A stretch of DNA of 64,000 nt. Origin: Alphaproteobacteria bacterium (lineage in GTDB: Bacteria; Pseudomonadota; Alphaproteobacteria; Bin95). Under the pieces are notes generated by a model. It saw only the letters and a program-made list of their open reading frames with translations. It was not told where the DNA came from and searched no databases. The position numbers and the translations under genes were made by a program. Below are positions 50,935-60,147 of the stretch, one piece after another; within the stretch, counting starts at the first letter, position 1; every line of letters begins with the position of its first letter. Location: NCBI GenBank assembly GCA_022827685.1, contig JAJEIH010000049.1, positions 1 to 64,000 of the forward strand, read 5' to 3'.

Positions 50935-51792
50935 ATGCGCGTTGCGCTAGCGGGAGCAATGATTCTGGCGGCTTGCGGAACTGCCGCCGCGGACCTGCCG
51001 GAAACGGTCCCGGTGCCGGCCGGAGCTTTCATCGCCGGCTCGGATGCAGCCGAGCGCGAGGCCGCCTACCGGCTGGACGAAGCCGCCTACGGCCACTCGG
51101 TCACCCGCCGGCAGGGCTGGTATGACGGCGAGCGCGACCGCCGGACGCTGAGCCTGCCGGGCTTCCGGATCGCCCGCACGCCCGTCACCAATGCGCAATA
51201 TGCGGCCTTCATCGCCGAGACGGGGCACAGGGCGCCCGATGTCGATGCTAGGACCTGGAAGGGCTACGGCCTGATCCACCCCTATCCCCGCACCCGCCGC
51301 CACGCCTGGGAGGGAGGGCATCCGCCGGAAGGCCGGGCGCGGCACCCTGTCGTGCTGGTCTCGCATGAGGACGCGCGGGCCTACACGGCGTGGCTCTCGG
51401 CGCGCACCGGGCGCGTCTGGCGGCTGCCGACAGAGCTCGAATGGGAGAAGGCGGCGCGCGGCACGGATGGCCGCAGGTTCCCCTGGGGCGACGAATTCGC
51501 GCCCGGACGCCTCAACAGCCATGACGGCGGCCCGTTCGACACGCTGCCGGTCGGCCGGTTCCCGGACGGCGCCTCGCCCTTCGGCCTGCTGGACGCCGCG
51601 GGCCAGGTCTTCGAGTGGACCGCGACCGAGGCCCGGGCCGGGCGTTTCCTGGTCAAGGGCGGGTCCTGGGACGACAGCGGCTGCGGCGTCTGCCGCCCGG
51701 CCGCCCGCCACAGCCGCCCGGCGGGGCTGAAGCACATCCTGATCGGCTTCCGCCCGGTGCTGGAGGGGCTGGCCCCGCTCAGCGGCCCCTGA
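50935..51792 (+). CDS. Exported SUMF1/formylglycine-generating-enzyme-like protein
   Basis: The protein has 285 residues. A short signal (MRVALAGAMILAACG, possible lipobox LAAC) precedes a SUMF1/FGE-sulfatase domain: FRIARTPVTNAQYAAFI, RLPTELEWEKAARG, FPWGDEF, SPFGLLDAAGQVFEWTA, VKGGSWDDSGC, and GFRPV near the end. True FGEs have two catalytic Cys; here the aligned region has Cys 250 and Cys 253 (CGVC) but not the first one at its usual place. Other SUMF1 proteins act as EgtB or PvdO types, so the reaction is open. It overlaps the convergent crotonase gene by 14 bases. Confidence 0.85.
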   Translation: MRVALAGAMILAACGTAAADLPETVPVPAGAFIAGSDAAEREAAYRLDEAAYGHSVTRRQGWYDGERDRRTLSLPGFRIARTPVTNAQYAAFIAETGHRAPDVDARTWKGYGLIHPYPRTRRHAWEGGHPPEGRARHPVVLVSHEDARAYTAWLSARTGRVWRLPTELEWEKAARGTDGRRFPWGDEFAPGRLNSHDGGPFDTLPVGRFPDGASPFGLLDAAGQVFEWTATEARAGRFLVKGGSWDDSGCGVCRPAARHSRPAGLKHILIGFRPVLEGLAPLSGP

Positions 51793-52567
51793 ACGGCCGG
51801 GGCGCGCGCTTCTCCTTGAAGGCAAGCGCCGCCTCGTGGAAATCCTCGGTCAGATAGAGCCGTTCCGGCTGCGCGGCGGCGGAGAGTTCGGAACGCACCC
51901 GCGCAATCTCGCGCCGGCGCGCCCGGACGGTCGAACGCACGCTCAAGGGCGGGTTGGCGTTCAGCGTCTCCGCGAGTTCGCGGGCGGCTTCGAGATGGCC
52001 GCCCGCGGGCGCAAGGCGGTTTATGGCGCCGGCGGCCGCGGCCTCCTCGGCAGTGAACCACCGCCCGGTCAGCGCCACCTCGTCGCCGAAGGCGCCGGCC
52101 CCGCGCAGCCGCATCAGCCCCCAATAGACCGACCCGCCGAGCCCGCGCGATGTCTCCGTGATCTGGAAGCGCGTGCCGGCCTCGGCCACCAGCAGGTCGC
52201 AGTCGAGCGCGATGCCGACCGCGAGCCCCATGACATAGCCGTGCACGGCGGCGACCACCGGCTTCCAGTTGACCGCGTGGGTGAAAAGGCGCCCGGAATC
52301 CGCCCCGCGCCCCTGCGGGCCGCCGAAGCGCTCCAGCTCCTCGCGCGGCCGCAGCTGCCGGCGCAGCACGTCCGCCCCGGTGGAGAAGGCGCGCCCCGCC
52401 CCGTGCAGCACCGCGACATTGGCTTGCGCGTCGGTGTCGAAGCGGGCCAGCGCCTCCGAAAGCGCTTCCACCGCCGCATCGTCGAAGGCGTTCAGCTTCT
52501 CGGGCCGGTTGAGCGTGATCGTGACGATCGCGCCGTCGCGTTCGTAGAGGGCCGTCTCGCGGGTCAT
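51779..52567 (-). CDS. Enoyl-CoA hydratase/isomerase-family protein
   Basis: The protein has 262 residues with crotonase landmarks: TITLNRPEKLNAFDD, GAGRAFSTGADV and VHGYVMGLAVGIALDCDLLVA, then ETSRGLGGSVYWGL. The first catalytic Glu of hydratases is not evident, so isomerase or thioesterase chemistry is possible. Last gene of the minus-strand block that includes TRAP operon 3. Confidence 0.85.
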   Translation of the reverse strand: MTRETALYERDGAIVTITLNRPEKLNAFDDAAVEALSEALARFDTDAQANVAVLHGAGRAFSTGADVLRRQLRPREELERFGGPQGRGADSGRLFTHAVNWKPVVAAVHGYVMGLAVGIALDCDLLVAEAGTRFQITETSRGLGGSVYWGLMRLRGAGAFGDEVALTGRWFTAEEAAAAGAINRLAPAGGHLEAARELAETLNANPPLSVRSTVRARRREIARVRSELSAAAQPERLYLTEDFHEAALAFKEKRAPRPFRGR

Positions 52568-52688
52568 GGACGTCGCCTTGCAGAAAACTCGGGTCGGGGC
52601 GACGAGAATAGCGGGCGCCGCGAGCCGGGCGCAAACCGGGGCATGGATTACCGTCGAAAGCCGCCCGGGAGCCGGTGAGCCGGCAGCG

Positions 52689-53057
52689 CTACCCGAGCTG
52701 CTTCCAGAAGGCGTCCTTTCGTGTGAGCAGGCCGTCGCGGACCTTGTAGATGTCCATGCCGCGCACGGTCCTCCGGCTGCCGCCCGGCGCGTCGGCCGTC
52801 ACCTCGTAGGTCTGGATGACGGTGTCGCCGATCACTTCGAAACCACCATTGCCGAACACCGGTCCGCCGCCAGGCGCGGACCAGCGGTCGGCCATGGCCT
52901 GCAGGGCTGCTTCCTTGCCGACAAAGTCCTCGCCCGTCGGCTGGCTCCAGACGAAATCGTCGGCCAAGGTCGGCGCAACCAGCGCCGTGTCGTGCTTCGC
53001 GAAGCCTTTCACGAACGCCCTGAACAGCTTTTCGGTCGCTTCTTTGCGCTCGCTCAT
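52689..53057 (-). CDS. SnoaL/NTF2-like protein
   Basis: The protein has 122 residues with the small cone fold of the NTF2-like superfamily: FAKHDTALVAPTLADDFVWSQP and RRTVRGMDIYKVRDGLLTRKDAFWKQL. Members act as ketosteroid-isomerase-like enzymes or ligand binders; no substrate can be given. It starts 13 bases after dctM on the same strand. Confidence 0.8.
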   Translation of the reverse strand: MSERKEATEKLFRAFVKGFAKHDTALVAPTLADDFVWSQPTGEDFVGKEAALQAMADRWSAPGGGPVFGNGGFEVIGDTVIQTYEVTADAPGGSRRTVRGMDIYKVRDGLLTRKDAFWKQLG

Positions 53058-53070
53058 TCGTTCGTTCCTC

Positions 53071-54414
53071 CTAGTCGCCGAGCAGCACCAGGGACAACCA
53101 GGGCGTCGCCGTCACGATGATCCACACGATCATCAGCGGGATCAGCAATTTGAAGATCTGCCGGATGATCAGGTCGTAGTTGATCCTCAGGACCCCCGAA
53201 ACCACAAACAGGTTCAGGCCGTAGGGTGGCGTGATGAACCCGATCGTGGTGCCGACGACGAAGACCACGCCCCAATGGATCGGGTCGATGCCGATGCTCT
53301 CCGCCACCGGCGCCAGGATGGGGCCGAGAATGAGGACCACGGCAACCGATTCCGTGATCGCGCCCACGAGCAGGATCAACAGCATCATGACGGCGATCAG
53401 CACGGTCGTGCCGTAGTTCTCGCCGAGACCGCCCAGAAAGTCCTGAATCGCCACCGGCAGGCCCATAACGCTGGAGACCTGTTGAAACTGGATGGAAAAC
53501 ACCACCAGCGGCACCAGCAGGCCGGCCAGCCGCGCGCTGTTCAGCATGATGCCCGGTATCTGGCGCAGGCGGAGCCGGCCGCCGAGGGCCGGCACGGAGC
53601 CGACGATGAAGCAGTAGATGGCGACGACCCCGGCGGCCTCCGTCGGGCTGAAATAGCCCCAGTAAATGCCGAAGAAGATCACGCCGATGGCGACAAACCC
53701 CGCCCAGGCCGTCAACGCCGATCTGGCGATTTGCCGGGCGCTCAGGTTACGCAGGCCGACCCCGCGCTCCACCTTTCCGGTCAGCACCACCGCACTGCCG
53801 AGCAGCGCTATGACCATCAACAGGCCCGGAATCATGCCGCCGATAAACAGATCGACGCTGGGCACCTCCATCGTGACGCCGTAGATGAGGAAGATCACGC
53901 TCGGCGGAATGATGACGCCAACGGTGCCGCCCGCCGCAATGATCGCGCCCGACAGGCCCGGACTGACGCCGCGCTCGACCATTTCCGGCCCGAGCAGCCG
54001 CCCCATGGTCGCCGCCGTCGCGGCGTTGGAGCCGGAGATCGCCGCAAACAGGCCGCAGGAGAACATCGCCGTCGCCGCCGTGGCGCCGTGCATGAAGCCG
54101 ACGCAGGAGCGCGAGAACGCGATCAGCCTCCGGCTGATGCCGCCCTCCGTCAGGAAGTCGCCGGTGATGACGAACAGGGGCACGGCCAGGAAGATGAAGT
54201 TCTTGATCGAGTCGTTTGCCGCGATGCCGACATTGGTCAGCGGAAACTCCACGACGAAATAGGAGGACGCCACCACCCAGGCGGCCAGCACCAGCAGGAC
54301 GGGGGTGCCGAGAAAGAACAGCAGGACGGCGATGGCGGTGATGTTCCAGACGTTCAGAACCTCGCGGAGCCAATCGACGAGGAGTTGCAGGGTTGAAAGA
54401 TCGCCTTCGCTCAT
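53071..54414 (-). CDS. dctM: TRAP transporter large permease (operon 3)
   Basis: The protein has 447 residues, standard DctM with segments VPLFVITGDFLTEGGISRRLI, AISGSNAATAATMG, IIPPSVIFLIYGVT, FSPTEAAGVVAIY and GFITPPYGLNLFVVSG. It overlaps dctQ by four bases. Confidence 0.93.
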   Translation of the reverse strand: MSEGDLSTLQLLVDWLREVLNVWNITAIAVLLFFLGTPVLLVLAAWVVASSYFVVEFPLTNVGIAANDSIKNFIFLAVPLFVITGDFLTEGGISRRLIAFSRSCVGFMHGATAATAMFSCGLFAAISGSNAATAATMGRLLGPEMVERGVSPGLSGAIIAAGGTVGVIIPPSVIFLIYGVTMEVPSVDLFIGGMIPGLLMVIALLGSAVVLTGKVERGVGLRNLSARQIARSALTAWAGFVAIGVIFFGIYWGYFSPTEAAGVVAIYCFIVGSVPALGGRLRLRQIPGIMLNSARLAGLLVPLVVFSIQFQQVSSVMGLPVAIQDFLGGLGENYGTTVLIAVMMLLILLVGAITESVAVVLILGPILAPVAESIGIDPIHWGVVFVVGTTIGFITPPYGLNLFVVSGVLRINYDLIIRQIFKLLIPLMIVWIIVTATPWLSLVLLGD

Positions 54415-54917
54415 CGGATTTCCTCCGCCGCGATATGCGGGCCGGTCTTGCCCTGCAACACCCGGACCAGCTGTTGCGCCACCCGGACCATGGTGAAGCC
54501 CCAGCCGAGCGGCACGGCGATGGAGATCGCGGCGATCGGGATGTCGGTGCCGAAGATCTTGATGTTGAAGCGCTCATTCAGCATCACGACGTCCCACGAC
54601 GCGACGATGACGACAGCGCCCAGCACGAACCAGAGCAGGCAGTCGAAGACCTCCATACCCCGGCGAATTCCGTCGGGCATGCGTTCCCGCACGGTGGTGA
54701 AGGAGAGATGCGCGCCGGTGCGCACGCCGGCGGACATGGCGAACCACGAGAGCCAGACGAACGCGCCCATGGCGATCTCCGGCCCCCAGGCTTCCTGTTC
54801 GCCCGTAATCATCCGCCGGATCGTCTCCAGCCCCACTACCAGGATGATCGTCAGATAGGCGAGCAGCATCACCGCCTTTTCGATCCAGGTAATCAGGTCG
54901 TCGAATCGCTGGCCCAT
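54411..54917 (-). CDS. dctQ: TRAP transporter small permease (operon 3)
   Basis: 168 residues from ATG 54917, four membrane segments in the DctQ order, ETIRRMITGEQEAWGPEIA being the conserved first loop. A hairpin (54987-55012) lies between it and the dctP gene. Confidence 0.88.
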   Translation of the reverse strand: MGQRFDDLITWIEKAVMLLAYLTIILVVGLETIRRMITGEQEAWGPEIAMGAFVWLSWFAMSAGVRTGAHLSFTTVRERMPDGIRRGMEVFDCLLWFVLGAVVIVASWDVVMLNERFNIKIFGTDIPIAAISIAVPLGWGFTMVRVAQQLVRVLQGKTGPHIAAEEIR

Positions 54918-54986
54918 CAGACACACCCGCTTTCCCGGACGCCGTCAGGCAGTCCGGGATTTCCGTCCGGAAAAGAATGAAAGAGC

Positions 54987-55012
54987 CCCCGGAAGCCTGG
55001 CGGCTTCCGGGG
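54987..55012 (-). terminator. GC hairpin between dctP and dctQ (operon 3)
   Basis: CCCCGGAAGCC-TGGC-GGCTTCCGGGG, a perfect 11-bp stem. It lies 14 bases after the dctP stop, as in operon 2, and likely gives more binding protein than permease. Confidence 0.6.
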
Positions 55013-55025
55013 TCCGGCTACGCGA

Positions 55026-56210
55026 CTACCACCACTTCTGGGCATTCAGCGGTTGGCCGCGGACTTTCTCTTCGAACTCGGCAATAGCGCCGAACACGTC
55101 GAGGCCCGCCAGATTGTCCAGTTCCTTGCGGATCCCGCTGTAGATCTGCCCGTTGCGCTCGACCGAGCCGCGCTCGCGGAACGCCTCCATCTCGTCCTCG
55201 GTCAGGCGGACATGGCGCATCGTGTCCTGCATCTGCACATAGTTGCTCTCCGGCGTCGGGTTCGGCCCGGCGCCGGTGACTGTGTTCAAGGCGACCAGCA
55301 GATTTTGGTACGATTCTTCGCTCGCCCTGCGGGCGGCTTCGCGAACCACGTCCTGCAGGCGCCCGGGCATGCGCTCCATCGCCCGCAAATTCATGAAACA
55401 CGAGCCCGTTCCGGGGCAGAAGTCCAGCTCGAGCACCTGAGCTGTGACCTTGGTCATGCCGAAGCTCGCGGCCGCGCCGCCCCAGGTCTCCATGCCATCG
55501 ACGACGCCGGACTTCATGCCTTCCAGCGTCTCGGTCCAGGCGAGCGGCACCGGGCTCATGCCGAGCGACTCGGCGAAATTCTGGATCATGGTGGAGTTGG
55601 TGATCCGGAGTTTGCGGCCCTTCAGGCCGTCCGGGTGACGGACCTCCGGCAGGTCGCTGTATTTCAACCCCATGAAGATGTCGCGCAGCTCGTTCGTGCA
55701 ATAGAGGAACTCGACGCCGTACTTTTCCCGCCAGACATCCCGGTAAACCGGGTTCATGGCCGGATCGTGCAGCAGGTTGAGAAGCGATTGCGGATCCCGC
55801 CACAGGAACGGCCAGTCGAGCGCCTGCGCGTGGTAGATGACGGCGGCGGCATTCTGCGCCGAGGAATTGCCCATATCGAGCACGCCGGCCCCGACCCGCT
55901 CGACGCACTGGTTTTCCGCGCAGGCCTGGCCGCTGTCGAGGGTTTGCACGGCGATTTCGCCGTCCGATCCTTCCTCGATCCATTTGGCGAAGTCATAGGC
56001 GCGGGTCTGCAGGAATTCTTCGTTCTTCGGATTTACCACGCTGACGCCGTGGCGGATCGTGTATTTGGCCTTCTTGGCAGCCTGCGCATCCTTGGCAGCG
56101 AACTGGCTGATGAGCGTGGCGGACGTCGTTCCGGCAACGGCGGCAAAGACGGCCGCCTTGGTCCCGTAGTCCGCGGAAATGCGCAGAAAATCGCGTCGAG
56201 AAAGCGTCAT
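55026..56210 (-). CDS. dctP: TRAP transporter substrate-binding protein (operon 3)
   Basis: 394 residues from ATG 56210. A Tat signal TLSRRDFLRIS precedes a hydrophobic stretch. The mature part has the DctP fold with HPDGLKGRKLRITNSTMIQNFAESLGMSPVPLAW and SGVVDGMETWGGA. First gene of operon 3. The upstream neighbour, MmgE/PrpD, is 232 bases away on the same strand. Confidence 0.9.
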   Translation of the reverse strand: MTLSRRDFLRISADYGTKAAVFAAVAGTTSATLISQFAAKDAQAAKKAKYTIRHGVSVVNPKNEEFLQTRAYDFAKWIEEGSDGEIAVQTLDSGQACAENQCVERVGAGVLDMGNSSAQNAAAVIYHAQALDWPFLWRDPQSLLNLLHDPAMNPVYRDVWREKYGVEFLYCTNELRDIFMGLKYSDLPEVRHPDGLKGRKLRITNSTMIQNFAESLGMSPVPLAWTETLEGMKSGVVDGMETWGGAAASFGMTKVTAQVLELDFCPGTGSCFMNLRAMERMPGRLQDVVREAARRASEESYQNLLVALNTVTGAGPNPTPESNYVQMQDTMRHVRLTEDEMEAFRERGSVERNGQIYSGIRKELDNLAGLDVFGAIAEFEEKVRGQPLNAQKWW

Positions 56211-56442
56211 GGCGTAGTTCCTCCCTGGTCGCCTGTTGCTTGTCGGTTCGAGGTGTTGCGGCCCCCTCAGGCTACGATCGCCGGCGGCGCGTCCGCGGCT
56301 TCCGGTATGGCGGCGCCGTTTTCCTTTGTGGGTTCGATTGCGCCGCAGCTTCGCATTACAGGATTGAAACATGGCGGAACCGCATTGGCTAGGGTCCTGT
56401 TGCCGAACAGTCCCGGACGGCTCGTCAGCAGAGCGGCGTCCC

Positions 56443-57861
56443 TCATAAGCCGCAACCCGGCGCCGCCGGTACCAGTCCCTGCATCAGCTCCCTTCCCGTG
56501 TACCTCTCCATATCCAGCACATGGGCGGCCATGGCTTCAGCGCGCGCCTCGCCGAGCGCGGGGGCGGCGTTGGCGTGGAACTTCTCCACGATTTCGGCAT
56601 TGGCGAGCGCCCGGTCGCCGGCGCCGCGATTGACCGGCTCGTGGTGCCTGAAGCGCGCGCCCGACCGGGTCTCGACCTCGACGCCGGCGGAGAAATAGCG
56701 CGGGAAGAGCGAGTCCGGATCCGGTCGGCACTCGACCCGGGCCGCCAGCGCCAGCACTTGCGGGTCGCCGAGCGCGTCCGGTTCCAGCTCCGAGAGGCCG
56801 AGCCGGCCGAGCGCCAGCCCGCAGGCCGCCGCCCAGGGGGCGCTGAAGCGGGCCGCATAGTCTTCCGGCGGCCTGCGTTTCAGCGCCTCCGGCTCCATCA
56901 GCGCCGCGATCAGGTCTTCATGCACCAGCACGGTAATGCCTGCGATATCGTCCGGCTCAAGGCCGTGGTCCCGGCGGAGCGCAATGGCGCTGTCGATGAT
57001 CGCATGGGTGTAATGGCAGGTCGGGAAGGGCTTGACGGCGGATTCGAGCAGCTCCCAGCGCTCGCCCAGCCCGCCCGCAAGCCGTGAGAAATCGACCTCA
57101 TCGGCCTCCTCGCCCATCAGCATCCGGAAGAGGCCGAACCGTCCATCATAGGGCCGCTCGCAGCCCTTGAAACCTGCGCTCGCAAGCCCTGCCGCGGTAA
57201 TGCCGGCCTCCGCCGCCCAGCCGGGGTGGAGGCGCTTGTTCCAGGCGCCGTCCGACCAGAACTCGCGGCTTGCCGCCGCCGTCGAGACGCACACGCCCTG
57301 CGCCGAGGCGAGCGCCGCCCTATCGAGGCCCATGAGCCGCCCGGCGGCGAGCGCGGAGGAAAAGTGCCCCGCGATCCCGGTGGCGTGGAAGCCGCGCCGG
57401 TGGAAGCCGTAATCGGCGGCAAGGCCGATCCGCGCGGCGCATTCCATCGCGGCGATATAGGCGGTGAGAATTTCCGCGCCCGGCGCGTCGCGCTCTTCCC
57501 CCAGCGCCAGCGCGGCGGGCAGCGAAACGGCCGTGCCATGCACCACCGCGCCCGGATGGGTGTCGTCGAAATCGAGGCCGTGGATGAGCGCGGCATTGAG
57601 CGCCGCCGCATCGCGGAGCGAAAGCCGCGCCCCCATCGCCACCACGCCGGACCCGCCCCCGCCGCCGGCCGCCCGGAAGCCCTCCAGCATGACGCGCGCG
57701 AACTCCTGCCGGCTGGACGCCGCCGCCACGCCGAGCGCATCGAGGATCAGATGCCGCGCCCGCTCCCGGACTGCCGCCGGCACGTCTTCCGCGCGCAACT
57801 CCGCCGCAAAGGCAGCCAGCCGCTCCGCCGGGTTGGGCGCCGGTCCGCCGCTGTCCGGCAC
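56443..57861 (-). CDS. MmgE/PrpD-family protein
   Basis: 472 residues from GTG 57861, chosen because GAGGA and the stop of the TauD-like gene immediately precede it. MmgE/PrpD proteins are 2-methylcitrate dehydratase-like lyases; landmarks here are LDALGVAAASS, HGLDFDDTHPGAVVHGTAVSLPAALALGE, HATGIAGHFSSALAAGRLMG, LHPGWAAEAGITAA and FPTCHYTHAIIDSAIAL. Substrate is likely a branched or substituted dicarboxylic acid, perhaps the one imported by TRAP operon 3. Confidence 0.88.
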   Translation of the reverse strand: MPDSGGPAPNPAERLAAFAAELRAEDVPAAVRERARHLILDALGVAAASSRQEFARVMLEGFRAAGGGGGSGVVAMGARLSLRDAAALNAALIHGLDFDDTHPGAVVHGTAVSLPAALALGEERDAPGAEILTAYIAAMECAARIGLAADYGFHRRGFHATGIAGHFSSALAAGRLMGLDRAALASAQGVCVSTAAASREFWSDGAWNKRLHPGWAAEAGITAAGLASAGFKGCERPYDGRFGLFRMLMGEEADEVDFSRLAGGLGERWELLESAVKPFPTCHYTHAIIDSAIALRRDHGLEPDDIAGITVLVHEDLIAALMEPEALKRRPPEDYAARFSAPWAAACGLALGRLGLSELEPDALGDPQVLALAARVECRPDPDSLFPRYFSAGVEVETRSGARFRHHEPVNRGAGDRALANAEIVEKFHANAAPALGEARAEAMAAHVLDMERYTGRELMQGLVPAAPGCGL

Positions 57862-57866
57862 GGTCC

Positions 57867-58754
57867 TCAGGCCGCCTGGGCGGCCGTCATTTCCTCGCCG
57901 GCCACGGTGGTGCGGCGCATGTCGCGGACCTCGTTGACATCGTCGAAGGGGCGCGCGCGGTGCATGGTGCGCCGGTTGTCCCAGATCACGAGATCGTTCA
58001 CGCGCCATTCATGCGCATAGACGAACCGTCGCTGCGTCGCGTGTTCCGTCAGCTCCTCCAGCAGCAGGCGGCCTTCGGGAACCGGCCAGCCGACGATCCT
58101 GCCGGCATGGGCGGAGAGGTAGAGCGACTTCCGCCCGTTCGCCGGGTGGACGCGCACCAGGGCCTGGCGCACGGGGCGGAAATTGGCCTTCTCCTCCTCC
58201 GTCAGGCCCTCGAAGCCGAGCCGGCCGCGCGAGTAGAGCAGCGAATGCTCGCAGACCAGGTCCTCGATCCGCGCCTTCGTCGCCGCATCGAGCGCGTCGT
58301 AAGCCCCCGCCATGTCGGCGAACTCGGTATTGCCGCCGCTCGACGGCAGGATACGCCCGGAGAGCAGCGAGTATTTCGCCGGCACCGCCCGGAAAGAGGA
58401 ATCCGAGTGCCAGAGGCGGTTGCCGAGATTGAACATGCGCCGCCGGTCCTCGCGGTCGAAGGGCCGGTGCTCCTTGGTGAGGTTGGACACGTCCGCCATG
58501 GCGGGGCCGAGCCGGCGCTCATGCTCCTTGGTGATGTTGGACACCGCCGACGGCATCTCCAGCCTGCCGAAGTTCTGCGAGAACGCGGCCTGCTGCTCGT
58601 CGGTCAGCGCCTGGCCCGGAAACACCAGCACGCCGTGCTCCGCCATGCCCGCGTCGAGCTCCTCCGCCATGCCCGCAGGCAGCGCGCGCGTCGTATCGAC
58701 GCCGGAGACCTCGCCCGCGAAGGCCGGGGTCAGCCGGCGGATGCGCAGGCTCAT
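57867..58754 (-). CDS. TauD/TfdA-family 2-oxoglutarate dioxygenase
   Basis: The protein has 295 residues. Iron ligands His 116 and Asp 118 (LWHSDSS) and distal His 265 (RRTMHRARPF); the 2-oxoglutarate-binding Arg follows in MRRTTVAG. The family hydroxylates sulfonates, phenoxyacids or other small acids, releasing sulfite or glyoxylate. It overlaps the cupin gene upstream by four bases and is five bases from MmgE/PrpD, so the three form one operon. Confidence 0.9.
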   Translation of the reverse strand: MSLRIRRLTPAFAGEVSGVDTTRALPAGMAEELDAGMAEHGVLVFPGQALTDEQQAAFSQNFGRLEMPSAVSNITKEHERRLGPAMADVSNLTKEHRPFDREDRRRMFNLGNRLWHSDSSFRAVPAKYSLLSGRILPSSGGNTEFADMAGAYDALDAATKARIEDLVCEHSLLYSRGRLGFEGLTEEEKANFRPVRQALVRVHPANGRKSLYLSAHAGRIVGWPVPEGRLLLEELTEHATQRRFVYAHEWRVNDLVIWDNRRTMHRARPFDDVNEVRDMRRTTVAGEEMTAAQAA

Positions 58755-59275
58755 TGCGCGGCGTCCGCTTCTTCCACCGCCATCAGCGGCGTGCGCTGGA
58801 CCTTCATGGTGTCGCAGCCCTCGATGCGGATCAGGCGGCTCGACGACATCCGCCGCGGCGCATGGACATCGCCGATGTCGTAGAGAAAGGCGTCGCCCGG
58901 CCTCATCTCATAGACGCGGGAGAGCTCGACCCTGCCCGGCCTGCCGTCCCGGGGCGGCTCGACGATACGCCAGTCGGTCATCTCGGTCTCCCCGGACGCC
59001 AGGCCGTAGATCGCCCAGGTCGGCCCGTGGTCGTGCGGCCCGCTCGTGCGCGCGCCCTGATAGACATGGGCGCAGATGCAGAAGCCGTAATCCGGGTCCT
59101 CGTAGATGATCTCGCGCTCGGCGGTCGCATGGGCCCCGAGATGCGTCTCCAGGAACTCCGGGCTCGCCAGCGCCTTCTTCACGCAGGCGAGCACGCCCTC
59201 CCTTCCGGCCCTGCCGCTGTCGGCGGCCAGCGCCTCGCGGCATTCGGCGGCGAATTGCTCAAGCGTGTAGGTCAT
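58751..59275 (-). CDS. Cupin protein with cysteine-dioxygenase-like pattern
   Basis: 174 residues from ATG 59275. GPHDHGPTWAIYGLASGETEMTDW is cupin motif 1 with the His-x-His pair seen in cysteine dioxygenase-like and related enzymes; VYEMRPGDAFLYDIGDVHAPRR is motif 2. It starts the operon with TauD and MmgE/PrpD. It may oxidise a thiol or sulfur-containing acid, or bind a pathway intermediate. Confidence 0.75.
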   Translation of the reverse strand: MTYTLEQFAAECREALAADSGRAGREGVLACVKKALASPEFLETHLGAHATAEREIIYEDPDYGFCICAHVYQGARTSGPHDHGPTWAIYGLASGETEMTDWRIVEPPRDGRPGRVELSRVYEMRPGDAFLYDIGDVHAPRRMSSSRLIRIEGCDTMKVQRTPLMAVEEADAAQ

Positions 59276-59319
59276 CGCGTTCCCCTCCGGCGGTTCATCG
59301 CCGGCAAGGTTAGCGCGGC

Positions 59320-59919
59320 TCACACGGAATCGCCACCTCTGCCGATCATGGTCAGGAACTCGCGCCGCGTCGTCGGGTCGGTGCGGAAGCCGCCCAGCAT
59401 CCGGCTGGTCACGGTGGAGGACGCGGTCTTGTGGATGCCGCGCATCGCCATGCACATATGCGTGGCTTCGATGACCACAGCCACGCCGCGCGGCTTCAGC
59501 ACGCTGTCGATGGCGTCGGCCACCTCGGCGGTGAGCTTCTCCTGGATCTGCAGGCGCTTGGCGAAGATGTCCACCACGCGCGCGAGCTTGGAGATGCCGA
59601 CCACACGGCCCGCCGGCAGGTAGCCGACATGGGCCTTGCCGATGATCGGCACCATGTGGTGCTCGCAATGGCTTTCCAGGCGGATGTCGCGGACCACGAT
59701 CATCTCGTCATAGTCCGCGGTCTCCTCGAAGGTGCGCTCCAGGACCTTCACCGGGTCGTCCGCATAGCCGGCGAAGAACTCGCCATAGGCCCGGAGCACG
59801 CGGTCGGGCGTGCCGAGCAGGCCTTCGCGGTCGGGATCGTCGCCCGCCCAGCGCAGGAGGGTGCGCACCGCCTCTTCGGCCTCGGCGCGGTCCGGGCGGC
59901 TTGGAGGATCGCCGGTCAT
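59320..59919 (-). CDS. folE: GTP cyclohydrolase I
   Basis: 199 residues from ATG 59919 (an in-frame ATG at 59955 is possible). It converts GTP to 7,8-dihydroneopterin triphosphate for folate. Zinc ligands Cys 85 and His 88 in [10 protein letters not shown] and Cys 156 in HMCMAMRG; the phrase [20 protein letters not shown] is diagnostic. It stands apart from other folate genes here. Confidence 0.95.
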   Translation of the reverse strand: MTGDPPSRPDRAEAEEAVRTLLRWAGDDPDREGLLGTPDRVLRAYGEFFAGYADDPVKVLERTFEETADYDEMIVVRDIRLESHCEHHMVPIIGKAHVGYLPAGRVVGISKLARVVDIFAKRLQIQEKLTAEVADAIDSVLKPRGVAVVIEATHMCMAMRGIHKTASSTVTSRMLGGFRTDPTTRREFLTMIGRGGDSV

Positions 59920-60147
59920 GTCTTGTCGGCCCTTCGCATCGCGTGGAGGCCGCATTGCTACAACAGCGGCCCGCGCGGGTCGAGACGCGCGCCCGCCATG
60001 CGGGGCGGCAGGCCCGGAAAAGGACCCGCAATTCCGGTCCCGCAGCCGTTTTCCCCCAGCGGCGCCCGTGTAAATTCCGGCATATCCCTGTATAGTCCGC
60101 GCATATTCCGGGGGCATCGAAGGGCCGGCGATGACGGAAGCGGCGCG

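Noticed and set aside
52816-54396. Plus-strand 526-codon frame opposite TRAP operon 3
   Set aside because: His/Asp/Gln/Arg-rich product typical of the antisense of hydrophobic DctM genes; no start signal or family.
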